Source: Terriglobia bacterium
GTDB taxonomy: Bacteria; Acidobacteriota; Terriglobia; Terriglobales; Acidobacteriaceae
Direction of reading: 5' to 3'
Assembly: GCA_020073465.1 (NCBI GenBank)
Contig: JAIQFC010000027.1
Span: forward strand, 27,358 to 91,357
Length of the DNA: 64,000 nt
Positions 50,401 through 59,599 of this stretch are shown here, piece after piece. A program made the translations under genes and the position numbers. Below the pieces are notes generated by a model that saw nothing but the letters and a program-made list of their open reading frames with translations, did not search any database and was not told where the DNA came from. Within the stretch, counting starts at the first letter, position 1. Every line of letters starts with the position of its first letter.

Positions 50401-51139
50401 CAAAGGAGAAGTGCTCCATCCGGGCACATACGGTATCCAGGAAGGGGAGAGACTCAGTTCCATCCTCGCGCGTGCTGGTGGCTTCCGATCGGATGCTTAT
50501 CCGTACGGTGCGGTTTTCGCTCGCGAGCAAGTCAGACAGATGGAAGCCAAGAATCGGGCGGACCTGATCCAACGCGTGCAAAGCGAATCAGCCAGCGTGA
50601 CGCTTATACCCGAACAGGATCAGGACGAAAAATTAGCCAAACAGGCAGCTGTCGAACAGTTTCAGACCACGCTGGAAGCCCTGCAGAACACTCCACCTGC
50701 GGGACGATTGGTCATCCACATTTCTGCCAACATGAAGCGCTGGGCCAACACCTTGGCGGATATTCCGGTACGTGCCGGCGATACTATTTACATCCCCAAG
50801 AAACCAAGCATGGTCATGGTGGATGGCGCCGTCTACAATCCCACGGCGGTAACCCATCGATCTGGTAAGAGCGCGGGATGGTACTTGACGCAGGCAGGCG
50901 GGCCGAACCAGATGGCAAACAAGAAAGGGATCTTCGTGATTCGGGCCGACGGCTCGGTAGTGGCCGGGTCTGGCGGCTTGTTCAGCGGTGGAGTGGCGAG
51001 TGCAGCGATGCAACCGGGGGACATGGTGGTGGTACCGGAAAAGATCTATTCGATCAACAACAGATTCAAGAACGCGGTGCAGTCAGCTCAGATCGTGACG
51101 GCACTGGCACTTGCTGCAAACGTGGCGAGAACCTTCTGA
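47450..51139 (+). CDS. SLBB-domain polysaccharide export protein (Wza-like)
   Basis: Large exported protein of 1229 residues. Signal peptide (AALVLLLVVVVGASLLLAQ), then a region rich in Gly, Ser, Pro and Thr (about residues 150-390), a polysaccharide-export domain (EYVLGPGDGLSIDMFGG near residue 447) and a long run of at least five SLBB beta-grasp units with the V-x-G-x-V-x-x-P-G-x-Y pattern (VVGDVQRPGAYD, VEGMVRRPAVYE, VTGEVRDPGDHV, VQGEVARPGKYP, VKGEVLHPGTYG). Wza-like proteins form the outer-membrane channel for exopolysaccharide. ATG at 47450, with GAGG just upstream. The size exceeds classical Wza (about 380), as in many Acidobacteria. Confidence 0.92.
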   Translation: MKRGLYSASFRGWRPAALVLLLVVVVGASLLLAQNSSYDNSYPDRRKAVPEDRSRAAKEAEQSVALSADKIVSILRTESGLLLECKRILVRKAFEQGRLLEPGDLDDESVFQLVRDEANVRMLFTREIEDRYYIRAKPTREELQRNWLLGQIPSQGTGVPSQLGTSTSGTTPNPLRAAQSQEDSYWMRHEDDLQRTPPPDLGTPDFNSPQFATPSSGMPGCPTPGCMTPGNTGSPSMAPGQQSPRQTVPSTTPTYDPRRALLQAQLQSPNDPYSMGNTPGTSAIGGGQLAAIVAARMGTSGGGSLANLMPGDSGGLPKGGMSGLNVGGTGASASGGGLSSLLGGSSSISDLLGQSGGSGQFPQQASLGTRPNFLLAPSYPSSVYSSLNRDKQPSLWHHPNPYADVPSLYDLYSKYERSSPALERFGVEVFQNGTGNFDQLPMDLPAGPEYVLGPGDGLSIDMFGGVSQQLLRVVDREGRVSLPDVGGVQVSGKTLGDVQNMVQSALRSQYRDVRTDISLARLRSIRVYVVGDVQRPGAYDVSSLSTPLNAFYEAGGPTSAGSMRVLKHYRGKQLVESVDVYDLLLHGVRAGMERLEAGDTLLVPPIGREVTVEGMVRRPAVYELNGEKNLAEVLEIAGGVLPSGTLRHVDVERVEAHESRTMLRLDIPENNNEQSVNKALEDFQIQDGDRVQISPILPYADKTVYLDGHVFRPGKFAYRDGMKVTDLIKSYKDLLPEPYKQHAEIIRLRNPDSTPEVLAFNLEDALAGKDQNLLLRPFDTVRVFGRFDFEDPPVVTVTGEVRDPGDHVTNGAAYLRDAVFLAGNTTSDALLDDAQVFRKTEDGKLKVFSVNLSNALAGDPKDNILLASKDRIFIHKDLSKVDPPSVNVQGEVARPGKYPLGDGMTAADLVRFAGGLKRSAYTQEADLTRYTVEHSNRVIGDHETVQIAKALAGEPDTDVRLHDGDVLTVRQLSGWNDMGSTITVKGEVLHPGTYGIQEGERLSSILARAGGFRSDAYPYGAVFAREQVRQMEAKNRADLIQRVQSESASVTLIPEQDQDEKLAKQAAVEQFQTTLEALQNTPPAGRLVIHISANMKRWANTLADIPVRAGDTIYIPKKPSMVMVDGAVYNPTAVTHRSGKSAGWYLTQAGGPNQMANKKGIFVIRADGSVVAGSGGLFSGGVASAAMQPGDMVVVPEKIYSINNRFKNAVQSAQIVTALALAANVARTF

Positions 51140-51168
51140 AGCGCGGGCTCCGTTTGATTTCCTTTCGA

Positions 51169-53667
51169 GTGAAGTGTTGCCTCTTGCAGGCTCTGGTGGC
51201 CATGACGATGATCGCGGGGACCGAGGCCCAAACCGCTCCGCCGGATGCTCCCGCGAACGCCATCCCGGTTGAGTCAGAGCAGGAAACCACGGCGGGACTG
51301 AAGAAACAGCGAGACTCGGCCACACGGTACGAACTGCAACCTGGCGAGGATCCCGAGAACCGATTACTCTCTCCGTTTCTCAAACACCTTGCAACCGATC
51401 AAGAGCAGTTCTGGACAAGCCCCGCGCGTGTTCGACTGAAGGATCTCAAGTGGATCGTCCCGTTCGCCGGAGCGACGAGTGCCTTTATTGCAAGTGACAG
51501 CTGGATGATCAAGCAGGTGTCTGATAAGCCGAATCAGTTGAATCGTAGTCTGCACATCTCGGACTATTCGGTATATTCGATGATCGGGATTGGGGGAGGA
51601 GCGTTCCTTCTGGGCCACATGACCAATAACGATCACCTCCGGGAAGCAGGACTGCTCAGCGGCGAGGCTGCCATCAACAGCACTGCCGTGACGTACCTTT
51701 TCAAGGAGATCACGCAGCGCCAGCGGCCTCTGGACGGGAACGGACACGGCAACTTTTTTCAGGGAGGTTCCTCTTTCCCCTCGGAGCACTCGGCAATCGC
51801 GTGGTCCATCGCAAGTGTGTGGGCACACGAGTATCCAGGAACGCTCAGTCAAGTGGCTGCGTATGGCATGGCCTCCGCGGTGACTCTGACGCGCGTAACC
51901 GCGAAGCAGCACTTTCCAACGGATGCCGTGATCGGCAGCGTCCTGGGGTGGTATTTCGGGCGTCAAGTCTACCGGGCGCATCACGACCCGCAACTCGGCG
52001 GATCCGGGTGGGGGAATATTTTTGAAAAAGAGACGGCGGACCAGGGTCGCAACCCCGACAATATGGCTTCGCCGTACGTTCCACTGGATAGCTGGGTATA
52101 TCCCGCACTCGATCGTCTTGTGGCGCTTGGATATATTCAAACAGCGTACCTGGGCCTTCGTCCCTGGACGCGCATGGCCTGCGCCCGCATGGTCGAGGAA
52201 GCCGGAGAACACCTGGTGAACGATGATTCCTCAGAAGAGGCAGCGCGGGGCTACCACGAGTTAACGCGGGAGTTCGCAGAAGAAAGTGCCCGACTCGGCG
52301 GCGCGAGTAACCTGGGGGCCCAAGTTGAGTCGGTATACGTCCGGGAGACAAGCATCTCAGGGCCGATGCTGAGGGATGGGTACCACTTCGGCCAAACTAT
52401 TACGAATGATTTCGGGCGGCCATACGGAGAGGGTACGAACGTTGTGAGTGGAGTTTCCGCGCGGGCGGTCGCGGGTCCGTTCGCCTTTTACGTGCGAGGG
52501 GAATACCAGCGTGCACCAGCGGTTCCGTCGGATCCTGCCGGCGTCCTACAGGCGATTGCCACCGCTGATGTTACTCTACCTGTATCCAATGCAATTGGAG
52601 AGACGAACAGGTTTGACCTGCTTGAGGGGTCGGTTTCGCTCGACTTTCACAACCTGCAAATCTCTTTCGGCAAACAGAACCAGTGGCTCGGTCCTGGTCA
52701 GTCCGGCCCGCTGTTAATGAGTAACAACGCCGAGCCGATGTTGATGGTAAGAATCGATACTGTAGCCCCGTATGAGATTCCTCTGCTGTCGCACATCTTG
52801 GGGCCGGCGCGATCTGAATTCTTTCTCGGGCAACTTGCAGGTCACCGGTTCGAATACGATAGCCCAAACCTGCTTGGCCCCGGCAATATCAATCCGCAGC
52901 CTTATCTCCACGGTACAAAAATCAGTTTCAAGCCGACTCCGAATCTGGAATTCGGGATGGGGTTCACCGCGCAATTCGCGGGCCCGGGACTGCCATTCAC
53001 ATGGCACAACTTCGTTCGAACTTTCTACGCGCATACAGTCAAATCTTTGAATCCCGGAAAGCGCCTTTCTGGCGCTGACTTCAGCTATCGCGTTCCTGGC
53101 CTGCGAAGCTGGTTGACTATTTACGGCGACTTTCTGGTTGTGGATGAGTATTCCCCGATTGGTTCGACTCGGGCAACCGTGAATCCGGGTATATATCTAC
53201 CCAAGATACCCAAGATTCCGAGGATGGAGCTGCGTGCGGAGGGCGTGAATGAGCCGCTAACCAGCGAGTTCGCACCTGGTTTCGTATACTACGGTGTTGA
53301 TCGATTCCGCTCGGGGTACACGAACAACTCGCAACTACTGGGAAGCTGGATTGGGCGAGCCGGTCGAGGTGGTCAAGGTTGGCTCACTTACTCGTTTTCT
53401 CCACGCACCAAGGTGGAATTTGGATACCGGCATCAGGAAGTGTCGAAGGACTTCATCGGTGGTGGACGACTGATCGATTATTCCGCGCACGCCGACCTCC
53501 GGTTCTCGCGTGATCTTGTTTGTTCCGGCTTCTTGAAATATGAGCAATGGAAATTTCCGGTCTTGGCGGCGAATCGCCAGTCGAATGTGGCCGCATCGGT
53601 TCAATTGACCTATTCCCCACACTGGAGTGCGCGAAAGACTCTGCAAGTCAGTCCTTCATCGCCGTGA
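51169..53667 (+). CDS. PAP2 phosphatase fused to Wzi-like capsule assembly protein
   Basis: Protein of about 832 residues. Signal peptide (CCLLQALVAMTMIAGTEA) then a PAP2 domain with all three motifs: KEITQRQRP (179-187), PSEHS (204-208) and TRVTAKQHFPTD (241-252, with R242, H248 and D252). From about residue 300 a second region (SWVYPALDRLVALGYIQT...) matches Wzi, an outer-membrane beta-barrel lectin that anchors capsule, with many Trp/Tyr/Gly strands to the C-terminus. The fusion suggests lipid-carrier phosphate release coupled to surface assembly. The start is unclear: GTG at 51169 gives a good signal peptide; TTG at 51154 is possible. The gene follows the export gene with a 29-bp gap. Confidence 0.88.
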   Translation: MKCCLLQALVAMTMIAGTEAQTAPPDAPANAIPVESEQETTAGLKKQRDSATRYELQPGEDPENRLLSPFLKHLATDQEQFWTSPARVRLKDLKWIVPFAGATSAFIASDSWMIKQVSDKPNQLNRSLHISDYSVYSMIGIGGGAFLLGHMTNNDHLREAGLLSGEAAINSTAVTYLFKEITQRQRPLDGNGHGNFFQGGSSFPSEHSAIAWSIASVWAHEYPGTLSQVAAYGMASAVTLTRVTAKQHFPTDAVIGSVLGWYFGRQVYRAHHDPQLGGSGWGNIFEKETADQGRNPDNMASPYVPLDSWVYPALDRLVALGYIQTAYLGLRPWTRMACARMVEEAGEHLVNDDSSEEAARGYHELTREFAEESARLGGASNLGAQVESVYVRETSISGPMLRDGYHFGQTITNDFGRPYGEGTNVVSGVSARAVAGPFAFYVRGEYQRAPAVPSDPAGVLQAIATADVTLPVSNAIGETNRFDLLEGSVSLDFHNLQISFGKQNQWLGPGQSGPLLMSNNAEPMLMVRIDTVAPYEIPLLSHILGPARSEFFLGQLAGHRFEYDSPNLLGPGNINPQPYLHGTKISFKPTPNLEFGMGFTAQFAGPGLPFTWHNFVRTFYAHTVKSLNPGKRLSGADFSYRVPGLRSWLTIYGDFLVVDEYSPIGSTRATVNPGIYLPKIPKIPRMELRAEGVNEPLTSEFAPGFVYYGVDRFRSGYTNNSQLLGSWIGRAGRGGQGWLTYSFSPRTKVEFGYRHQEVSKDFIGGGRLIDYSAHADLRFSRDLVCSGFLKYEQWKFPVLAANRQSNVAASVQLTYSPHWSARKTLQVSPSSP

Positions 53668-53705
53668 GATAGATCGAGACAGTAGTTGTTGAGCAGATTG
53701 CAGTT

Positions 53706-55208
53706 GTGTTGATCCGACAAGGAACAACATCCAGATTTGAGGACCAGGTTGTGGATAGTTCGCACGAAGTTCTGACACCAACGGCTGAACCAAATCACGA
53801 GAGGGAGCCGGAAGTAAGCTACGAATCTCTCGTTTTGCAGCAGGGATCTGCTGGCGAGCCGATGTCTGTTCTCCCGCCGATCGACGCCGCCTGGTTGCTA
53901 TGGGGTAAGCGGCGCTTGTTGGGGGAGTTCACGGTGGTGGGGATAGTTCTGTTCATACTGGTCGCCATGCTGATCCCGAAACGCTACACCGCCACCACCC
54001 ATTTGATGCCGCCGGATTTCAATAACTCTTCGACAATGATGATGGCCCTGCCGGCCATGTCGGGGGGAGGGGCTTCAGGGGAGGGCGGAGGAGGGGGTGG
54101 AGGTGGCTCGTCACTCATGGGTCTGGCGGATAAGTTGCTGGGTCTTGGTTCTTCAGGCGAGCTTTTCGTCGGCGTGCTCCAGAGCAGGACCGTACAGGAC
54201 GACATTATCCGCCGCTTTGGACTGATGAAACTCTACTCAACGCGATATCCTGAAGATGCCCGCCAGAGACTTGAGGCTGCAACGGACATCAAGGTAGACG
54301 CCAAAACGGGGATCTTGAGTCTTGCCGTCGAAGACAAAGACCCTGCAAGAGCAGCTGCCATCGCCCAGGCTTATGTCGAGAGTCTGAATCAAGTTTTGGC
54401 CACCGCGAACACATCCTCAGCTCATCGGGAACGGGTGTTTGTGGAACAGCGCCGAAATGAAGTCAAGAAGGAACTGGACGATGCCGCCAAAGAGTTCAGC
54501 GAATTCGCCAGCAAGAATTCGGCGATTGATATTCCAGAACAAGCAAAGGCAATGGTTGCAGCCGCAGCAGACTTGCAGGGCCAGCTCATTTCGACAGAAT
54601 CGATGCTTCGGGGACTACAGCAGATTTACACCGACAATAATCCGCGAGTACGGTTGCTCAAGGCTCAGGTCGCCGAGCTCGAGCAGCAGTTGAACAAGCT
54701 AGGAGGTAAGGGAGTAACTCCTGCCAATGGATCAGTTCTCAGCGGAGACGAACTGTATCCGTCTATCCGGCAGTTACCCCTGCTTGGCGTACGTTATGTC
54801 GAGCTGTATCGTCGGAACAAGGTTAGTGAAGCTGTTTACGAACTACTGACCAAGCAATACGAGATCGCGAGACTGGAAGAAGCTCGCGATGTTCCGACCG
54901 CGCAAGTTTTGGACGCCGCGGTCGTTCCGCAAAAGAAGAGCAGCCCGCATCGCACATGGATTGTGCTGGGAGGAATGTGCGTTTCGTTCGTGGCTGGGGT
55001 GTCTTGGGTGGTGGGAACAGCCTACTGGCAGCGTACGGACCCGAGGTTGCCTTGGAAAGTGTTTGCCCAGGAAGTATACCTCACGTGCAAGGCCAAGAGT
55101 TGGGACTCAGCCACGGGTGTACGAATCCGTACGGGGATAGCTGGATTAACAAATAGGATTCTCAACCGCCAGCAAGGTGGAAAGGGAGAGGAAACCACAA
55201 GCACCTAG
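53706..55208 (+). CDS. Wzz/GumC-type polysaccharide co-polymerase
   Basis: Inner-membrane chain-length determinant, 500 residues. An unusually long N-terminal cytoplasmic segment of about 75 residues, first helix TVVGIVLFILVAMLIP, a periplasmic domain with coiled-coil stretches (RRNEVKKELDDAAKEFSEFAS and VRLLKAQVAELEQQLNKLG), and second helix WIVLGGMCVSFVAGVSWVVG. A run of eight glycines (EGGGGGGGGSS, about residues 124-134) breaks the periplasmic domain. No Walker motifs are present, so it lacks a fused tyrosine kinase. The GTG at 53706 is the first start; one at 53751 is possible. Controls export polymer length. Confidence 0.9.
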   Translation: MLIRQGTTSRFEDQVVDSSHEVLTPTAEPNHEREPEVSYESLVLQQGSAGEPMSVLPPIDAAWLLWGKRRLLGEFTVVGIVLFILVAMLIPKRYTATTHLMPPDFNNSSTMMMALPAMSGGGASGEGGGGGGGGSSLMGLADKLLGLGSSGELFVGVLQSRTVQDDIIRRFGLMKLYSTRYPEDARQRLEAATDIKVDAKTGILSLAVEDKDPARAAAIAQAYVESLNQVLATANTSSAHRERVFVEQRRNEVKKELDDAAKEFSEFASKNSAIDIPEQAKAMVAAAADLQGQLISTESMLRGLQQIYTDNNPRVRLLKAQVAELEQQLNKLGGKGVTPANGSVLSGDELYPSIRQLPLLGVRYVELYRRNKVSEAVYELLTKQYEIARLEEARDVPTAQVLDAAVVPQKKSSPHRTWIVLGGMCVSFVAGVSWVVGTAYWQRTDPRLPWKVFAQEVYLTCKAKSWDSATGVRIRTGIAGLTNRILNRQQGGKGEETTST

Positions 55209-55301
55209 ACTGCTGTGTTTGTGTTGTACCGATCCAACGCTGTGGAGCCCGTATTACTGGTGTAGTTGTGCCGAGCGATCAGAGACAAAGCGAAAAGCAA
55301 A

Positions 55302-56702
55302 ATGAATGCACTTGTCCAGTTACCGAACCCCGATCAATGCGTTTCTGATGTCGGAAGTCGTGGATATCAGGTAGGCCATCAGAAGTGGGCCAACGCGGTT
55401 CGCAGGCGAATAGTGGCATCCGTGGTGGCTGACATTCTTTTTACGATTTTGGGTGGGGCTCTTGCCTACGAGCTCCGGTTCTCTCCCAAAATGTCCAGTG
55501 TGTTGCCGCTCTTTTTGCATCCTTCTCGTTACATGGGGGGGCTGGCGGGCGTACATGTCGGTTTCCTGGTTGTGTACATCACCTTGCTCGTACTTGCAGC
55601 CTACTCTCAGAATCTGTATCGGTCCTCTCCTTCCCGTTCCGCTGTGATGGATGGGGTACTGGTGACGCGGGCGGTTGCGATTGCTACGATTGCGCTCGCG
55701 ACATTCATTTACCTCTCGGGCACCAAGTCGGTTTCCCGGCAGGTGGTAGCGTCGACCGCAGTATTCACCGTGTTTGCCTTGACCGGCTGGAGGGCGTTCC
55801 GGTCATACATACGGAGCAGGCAGTTTGCACAGGGACTCGGCATGCAGCATGCTCTGATCGTCGGAGCAGGCAGGGTAGGACAGGCTTTGGCCGCTCACTT
55901 GGAGGAGAATCCGAGTCTGGGCTACAAGGTGATGGGTTTCATTGACTCTAACCATCATGAAGACCCGCGGATCTTAGGCAAATTGGAAGGATTGGCGCAA
56001 GTAGTCCGGCAAGAGTTTATTGACGAGATATTCATAACGATTCCGTCGGAACGCGAACTCGTAAAAAAGATTGTCCTAGTGCTTCGCAGGAAAAAAATGC
56101 CAAAATTCGGGTTCTTTGTGAAACGGTTGATTGATGCCGTCGGAGCTGCCGGATTACTACTAGTATTGTCTCCGTTTCTGGCTTTGATCTGCCTCGCGAT
56201 ACGGCTTGGTTCGCCGGGGCCAATTTTTTATCGCGCTTCGCGGGTGGGTAGGAAGGGGCACAGATTTGTCTGCTACAAGTTCAGAACGATGGTTGTCGAT
56301 GCTGACGAGCAGAAGAAGGTGCTTCAGCATCTTAACGAACGTGTGGGACCTCTTTTCAAGATAACCAAGGACCCGAGAGTCACTCGTTTGGGATCGTTTC
56401 TGCGGAGACACAGTATTGACGAGCTTCCCCAGCTTTGGAACGTGCTCAAGGGTGACATGAGTTTGGTAGGTCCCCGGCCTCCCGAATTTGATGAAATCAA
56501 TGCATACAAACTGGAACATTTAAAAAGGCTGGACGCAATCCCCGGCATAACCGGCCTCTGGCAGGTCAGTGCTCGCAGTGATCCGTCGTTCGAGGCGGCC
56601 TTCACGTGGGACAATCAATACATTGAAAGTTGGAGTCTGCTGCTTGACTTCAAAATCCTGTTGAAGACCATTCCGGTCGTGTTGAAGGGCCTCGGTCGAT
56701 AA
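55302..56702 (+). CDS. Polyprenyl-phosphate sugar-1-phosphate transferase (WbaP/WcaJ family)
   Basis: Initiating enzyme that puts the first sugar phosphate onto undecaprenyl phosphate. 466 residues from the ATG at 55302. N-terminal four-helix membrane domain, a CoA-binding-like central region ([31 protein letters not shown]), then the catalytic C-terminal domain: [57 protein letters not shown] and [11 protein letters not shown]. It is followed by the flippase gene after 22 bp. Whether the sugar is glucose or galactose cannot be told from the sequence. Confidence 0.93.
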   Translation: MNALVQLPNPDQCVSDVGSRGYQVGHQKWANAVRRRIVASVVADILFTILGGALAYELRFSPKMSSVLPLFLHPSRYMGGLAGVHVGFLVVYITLLVLAAYSQNLYRSSPSRSAVMDGVLVTRAVAIATIALATFIYLSGTKSVSRQVVASTAVFTVFALTGWRAFRSYIRSRQFAQGLGMQHALIVGAGRVGQALAAHLEENPSLGYKVMGFIDSNHHEDPRILGKLEGLAQVVRQEFIDEIFITIPSERELVKKIVLVLRRKKMPKFGFFVKRLIDAVGAAGLLLVLSPFLALICLAIRLGSPGPIFYRASRVGRKGHRFVCYKFRTMVVDADEQKKVLQHLNERVGPLFKITKDPRVTRLGSFLRRHSIDELPQLWNVLKGDMSLVGPRPPEFDEINAYKLEHLKRLDAIPGITGLWQVSARSDPSFEAAFTWDNQYIESWSLLLDFKILLKTIPVVLKGLGR

Positions 56703-56724
56703 GAACGCGCAAATCCGAGATTAT

Positions 56725-58056
56725 GTGAGCGACTCGCAAAGAGCGAAGCAGAGTTCTTCAAGTGGATGGCGGGAAAGACTCGCAGGAAGCAAGCTGGTTC
56801 GAAATATCGCCTCGATGATGGCTGGTTCTGCCGTACGGATGTTGCTGCAGGCCGTCTACTTCATCCTCATCGCGCGCTCGCTCGGCCCGGGGCAGTACGG
56901 AATATTCGTCGGAGCTATATCTCTCATTGCTGTATTGGCGCCCTTTTCGACTTGGGGAACGGGTAACCTTCTCATCAGGAATGTAGCGAGGCGCAAAGAT
57001 AGCTTTGGCGATTCTTGGGGCACTGCGCTATTTGTCACCTGTGTCTCTGGCTCTCTCCTTCTCGTGGTGGTAATCGCAGTTTCCCATTTCATTTTTTCCC
57101 ACCGTGCTCCGCTAACCCTGATCCTGCTGACGGGATTGTCTGACCTGGTTTTGGCCAGCATTGTAGGTTTAGCAAGCCAGGCCTACCAGGCTTTTGAGAT
57201 GCTAGGTCGGACTGCCGGAGTGGCCATCGTCCTCGCGGGGTGTCGTGCCATCGGAGCGTTGTTGATGGTCTTTTCAATCTCACACCCGAATGCAGAGTCC
57301 TGGGCCGTTCTCTACTTGATCAGCACATGCATCAGCGCCGGTTATGTATGGTTCACCGTTTGTCGAAGACTCGGCTATCCGAAGTTCAGTCGGATCATTT
57401 CGATAGCGGATGTGCGCCAGGGCTTCTACTTCTCGGTGGGACTCTCCTCGCAATCGGTCTATAACAATATTGATAAAACCATGTTGGTGCGTCTGGCGAC
57501 CGCAGACGCGGCCGGCATCTACGCAACAGCGTATCGCATCATCGATTTAAGCTTCCAGCCGATTGCTGCTCTCCTTTATTCGACATACGCCAGGTTTTTT
57601 CAACATGGACTGGAAGGCATCCATGGAACTGCAAAGTATGCGAAACGCCTTCTACCGTTTGCCATGGGATATGGAATACTCGCCGGAATAGCTTTGTTTC
57701 TGAGTGCCCCATTGTTACCCCTGGTTCTCGGTCGCGCTTATGTGGGGGCGGACGATGTTTTGCGCTGGTTATCTCCCCTGATCATGTTCCGCGCAGCCCA
57801 CTATTTGCTTTCAGACGCGCTGACCGGGGCAAATTTTCAAGGATTGAGAAGCATTATTCAGGTCGGCATCGCCGTGTTCAATATCGCTTTAGATTTTTGG
57901 CTGATCCCCGCCTATTCATGGCGCGGAGCGGCGTGGGCAAGCCTGGCCTCGGATGGGCTTCTCGCAATTGTCATGTACGCGGCCGTAGTGCTCTTGCGTA
58001 CATCCGCAAACCCAATTGCCCCTGCCGACGTAGTGCAATCCGAGACGATGGTTTAA
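56725..58056 (+). CDS. Wzx-type oligosaccharide flippase
   Basis: Polytopic membrane protein of 443 residues in the polysaccharide-transport branch of the MOP superfamily. It has about twelve to fourteen hydrophobic segments, begins with a positively charged cytoplasmic stretch (KLVRNIASMMAGSAVRM), and has the ARSLGPGQYGIFVGA and YNNIDKTMLVRLATADAAGIYATAYRI motifs typical of Wzx. It flips lipid-linked repeat units across the inner membrane. The start codon is GTG at 56725. It lies between the initiating transferase and the polymerase, as expected for a Wzx/Wzy system. Confidence 0.92.
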   Translation: MSDSQRAKQSSSSGWRERLAGSKLVRNIASMMAGSAVRMLLQAVYFILIARSLGPGQYGIFVGAISLIAVLAPFSTWGTGNLLIRNVARRKDSFGDSWGTALFVTCVSGSLLLVVVIAVSHFIFSHRAPLTLILLTGLSDLVLASIVGLASQAYQAFEMLGRTAGVAIVLAGCRAIGALLMVFSISHPNAESWAVLYLISTCISAGYVWFTVCRRLGYPKFSRIISIADVRQGFYFSVGLSSQSVYNNIDKTMLVRLATADAAGIYATAYRIIDLSFQPIAALLYSTYARFFQHGLEGIHGTAKYAKRLLPFAMGYGILAGIALFLSAPLLPLVLGRAYVGADDVLRWLSPLIMFRAAHYLLSDALTGANFQGLRSIIQVGIAVFNIALDFWLIPAYSWRGAAWASLASDGLLAIVMYAAVVLLRTSANPIAPADVVQSETMV

Positions 58057-58151
58057 ATAGTCTGATCACGAGTTGATATCTGTTCGCCTTGGATACATAC
58101 TCCAATTCCTCGGCATACTTTGTGAAGGAGCTTCAACTCCAGCTTTGACGC

Positions 58152-59567
58152 GTGAACGAAATTAGAGACCAACGTGAAGGTCGCAGGATTGAGCCGTGCC
58201 CTCAAGATGGAGAGCGTGCAAGCGGTCCCAGACCTATGCATGGCTATCCAGTTCCGACGGTTCTGCGTGCAATTCCAACGAGGAAACGCGTGACAAGAGC
58301 GAGTCTGCCCGCAGGTGCAGAGTGGTTCTTTACCGGGGTTGTGCTTTTGTTGTCAACGAACGCTTTCTTGCACCTTCTGTCGACTAACGACCAGCCGGGC
58401 TTGGTCATGGGAGCGGGCGCCATTTTCACGCAAGTGATTTGGTCAGCCGTATACCTTGCCACTGGCATCCTGTTGCTCCGCAAATCTCAGGGGCTTGCCG
58501 GCATCATCTTCCGCGATCGCTTGCTGGTTGCACTCGTAACGATGGCACTGGTTTCTGTACTGTGGTCAGATGAGCGATTGCTCACCTTGCGGCGTAGCGT
58601 AGCCCTGATCGGCACTACCATGTTTGGCGCTTACTTCAGCTCCAGATTCGGTCTGGTGGATCAGCTCAAGATACTGAGTCGTGCTCTGGCATTTGCGGCG
58701 ATCATGAGCCTGCTGTTTGTGCTGGTACTGCCTCCCGTAGGGATTGCGAGTGGAGATTTTAAGGGTGCCTGGTTAGGGATCTACGGCCACAAGAACGTCC
58801 TAGGGTCCACAATGGCTCTCGGCATCATTGTCTTTATCTTGCGGGCTATTTCAGAACGTAGAGCTGTTCTGAGATGGTGGGCAGTGACGGGTCTGGCCCT
58901 GATTCTCCTGCTTGGGGCCCAATCGGTGACGGGTTTACTGGCGTGTTTGTTCACTGTTGCCGCCCTTGTGGTGTCTTTTGCTTTTCGATGGAGATTGAGG
59001 AATGCAGTCGCATTCTTTCTGGGACTGGCCGCGCTCGCCGTCAGTGGCGGCATTTACTTTATTAGTCATGCAGAAAAAATGCTTTTGTCACTGGGAAGAA
59101 GCGAGTCTCTTTCGGGCAGAAGCACGATCTGGCTGATTTGTTTGCTGAGGATCAAGCAACGGCCCTGGTTGGGCTACGGATATGATGCGTTCTGGCGGGG
59201 TGCGGGTAGCCCCGCGGAGGCCATCTGGCGACTGACGGGGTATCCAGTCTCACACGCGCACAACTCAGTACTCAATGTGTGGGTGGACATTGGCTTGATC
59301 GGTGTGCTGGTCTTTCTGCTACAGTATTTCAGATCTCTATGGCGAGCGATTACCCTGGTCAGGCGCACGACCACCCCGGAGTATCTGTGGCCGTTCGTAT
59401 ATTTGTTCTTCACTGGAGTCTACGGCCTAGTTGAAAGTGTGATACTGCGGCAAAACGACTTGACTTGGATCTTGTACACTTCCGTTGCACTCGTGATTCC
59501 TGCAATGACCGCCGCTCGTGCACCCCAGCCACCAAGCGCCGCTGCGAAGAGAGTTGTGGATGCTTAA
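58152..59567 (+). CDS. O-antigen ligase/polymerase family protein (Wzy/WaaL)
   Basis: Polytopic protein of 471 residues with about twelve hydrophobic segments and the O-antigen ligase (Wzy_C) domain. A long periplasmic loop holds RSESLSGRSTIWLICLLRIKQRPWLGYGYDAFW and the HAHNSVLNVWVDIGLIGVLVF motif, typical of these polymerases and ligases. Within an exopolysaccharide cluster it most likely polymerises repeat units. The first 28 residues from the GTG (58152) are hydrophilic; an ATG at 58236 is an alternative start. Short gap to the Wzx gene (95 bp). Confidence 0.88.
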   Translation: MNEIRDQREGRRIEPCPQDGERASGPRPMHGYPVPTVLRAIPTRKRVTRASLPAGAEWFFTGVVLLLSTNAFLHLLSTNDQPGLVMGAGAIFTQVIWSAVYLATGILLLRKSQGLAGIIFRDRLLVALVTMALVSVLWSDERLLTLRRSVALIGTTMFGAYFSSRFGLVDQLKILSRALAFAAIMSLLFVLVLPPVGIASGDFKGAWLGIYGHKNVLGSTMALGIIVFILRAISERRAVLRWWAVTGLALILLLGAQSVTGLLACLFTVAALVVSFAFRWRLRNAVAFFLGLAALAVSGGIYFISHAEKMLLSLGRSESLSGRSTIWLICLLRIKQRPWLGYGYDAFWRGAGSPAEAIWRLTGYPVSHAHNSVLNVWVDIGLIGVLVFLLQYFRSLWRAITLVRRTTTPEYLWPFVYLFFTGVYGLVESVILRQNDLTWILYTSVALVIPAMTAARAPQPPSAAAKRVVDA

Positions 59568-59599
59568 GGGCAAAACACGAACATGTTACAAATCGTATC

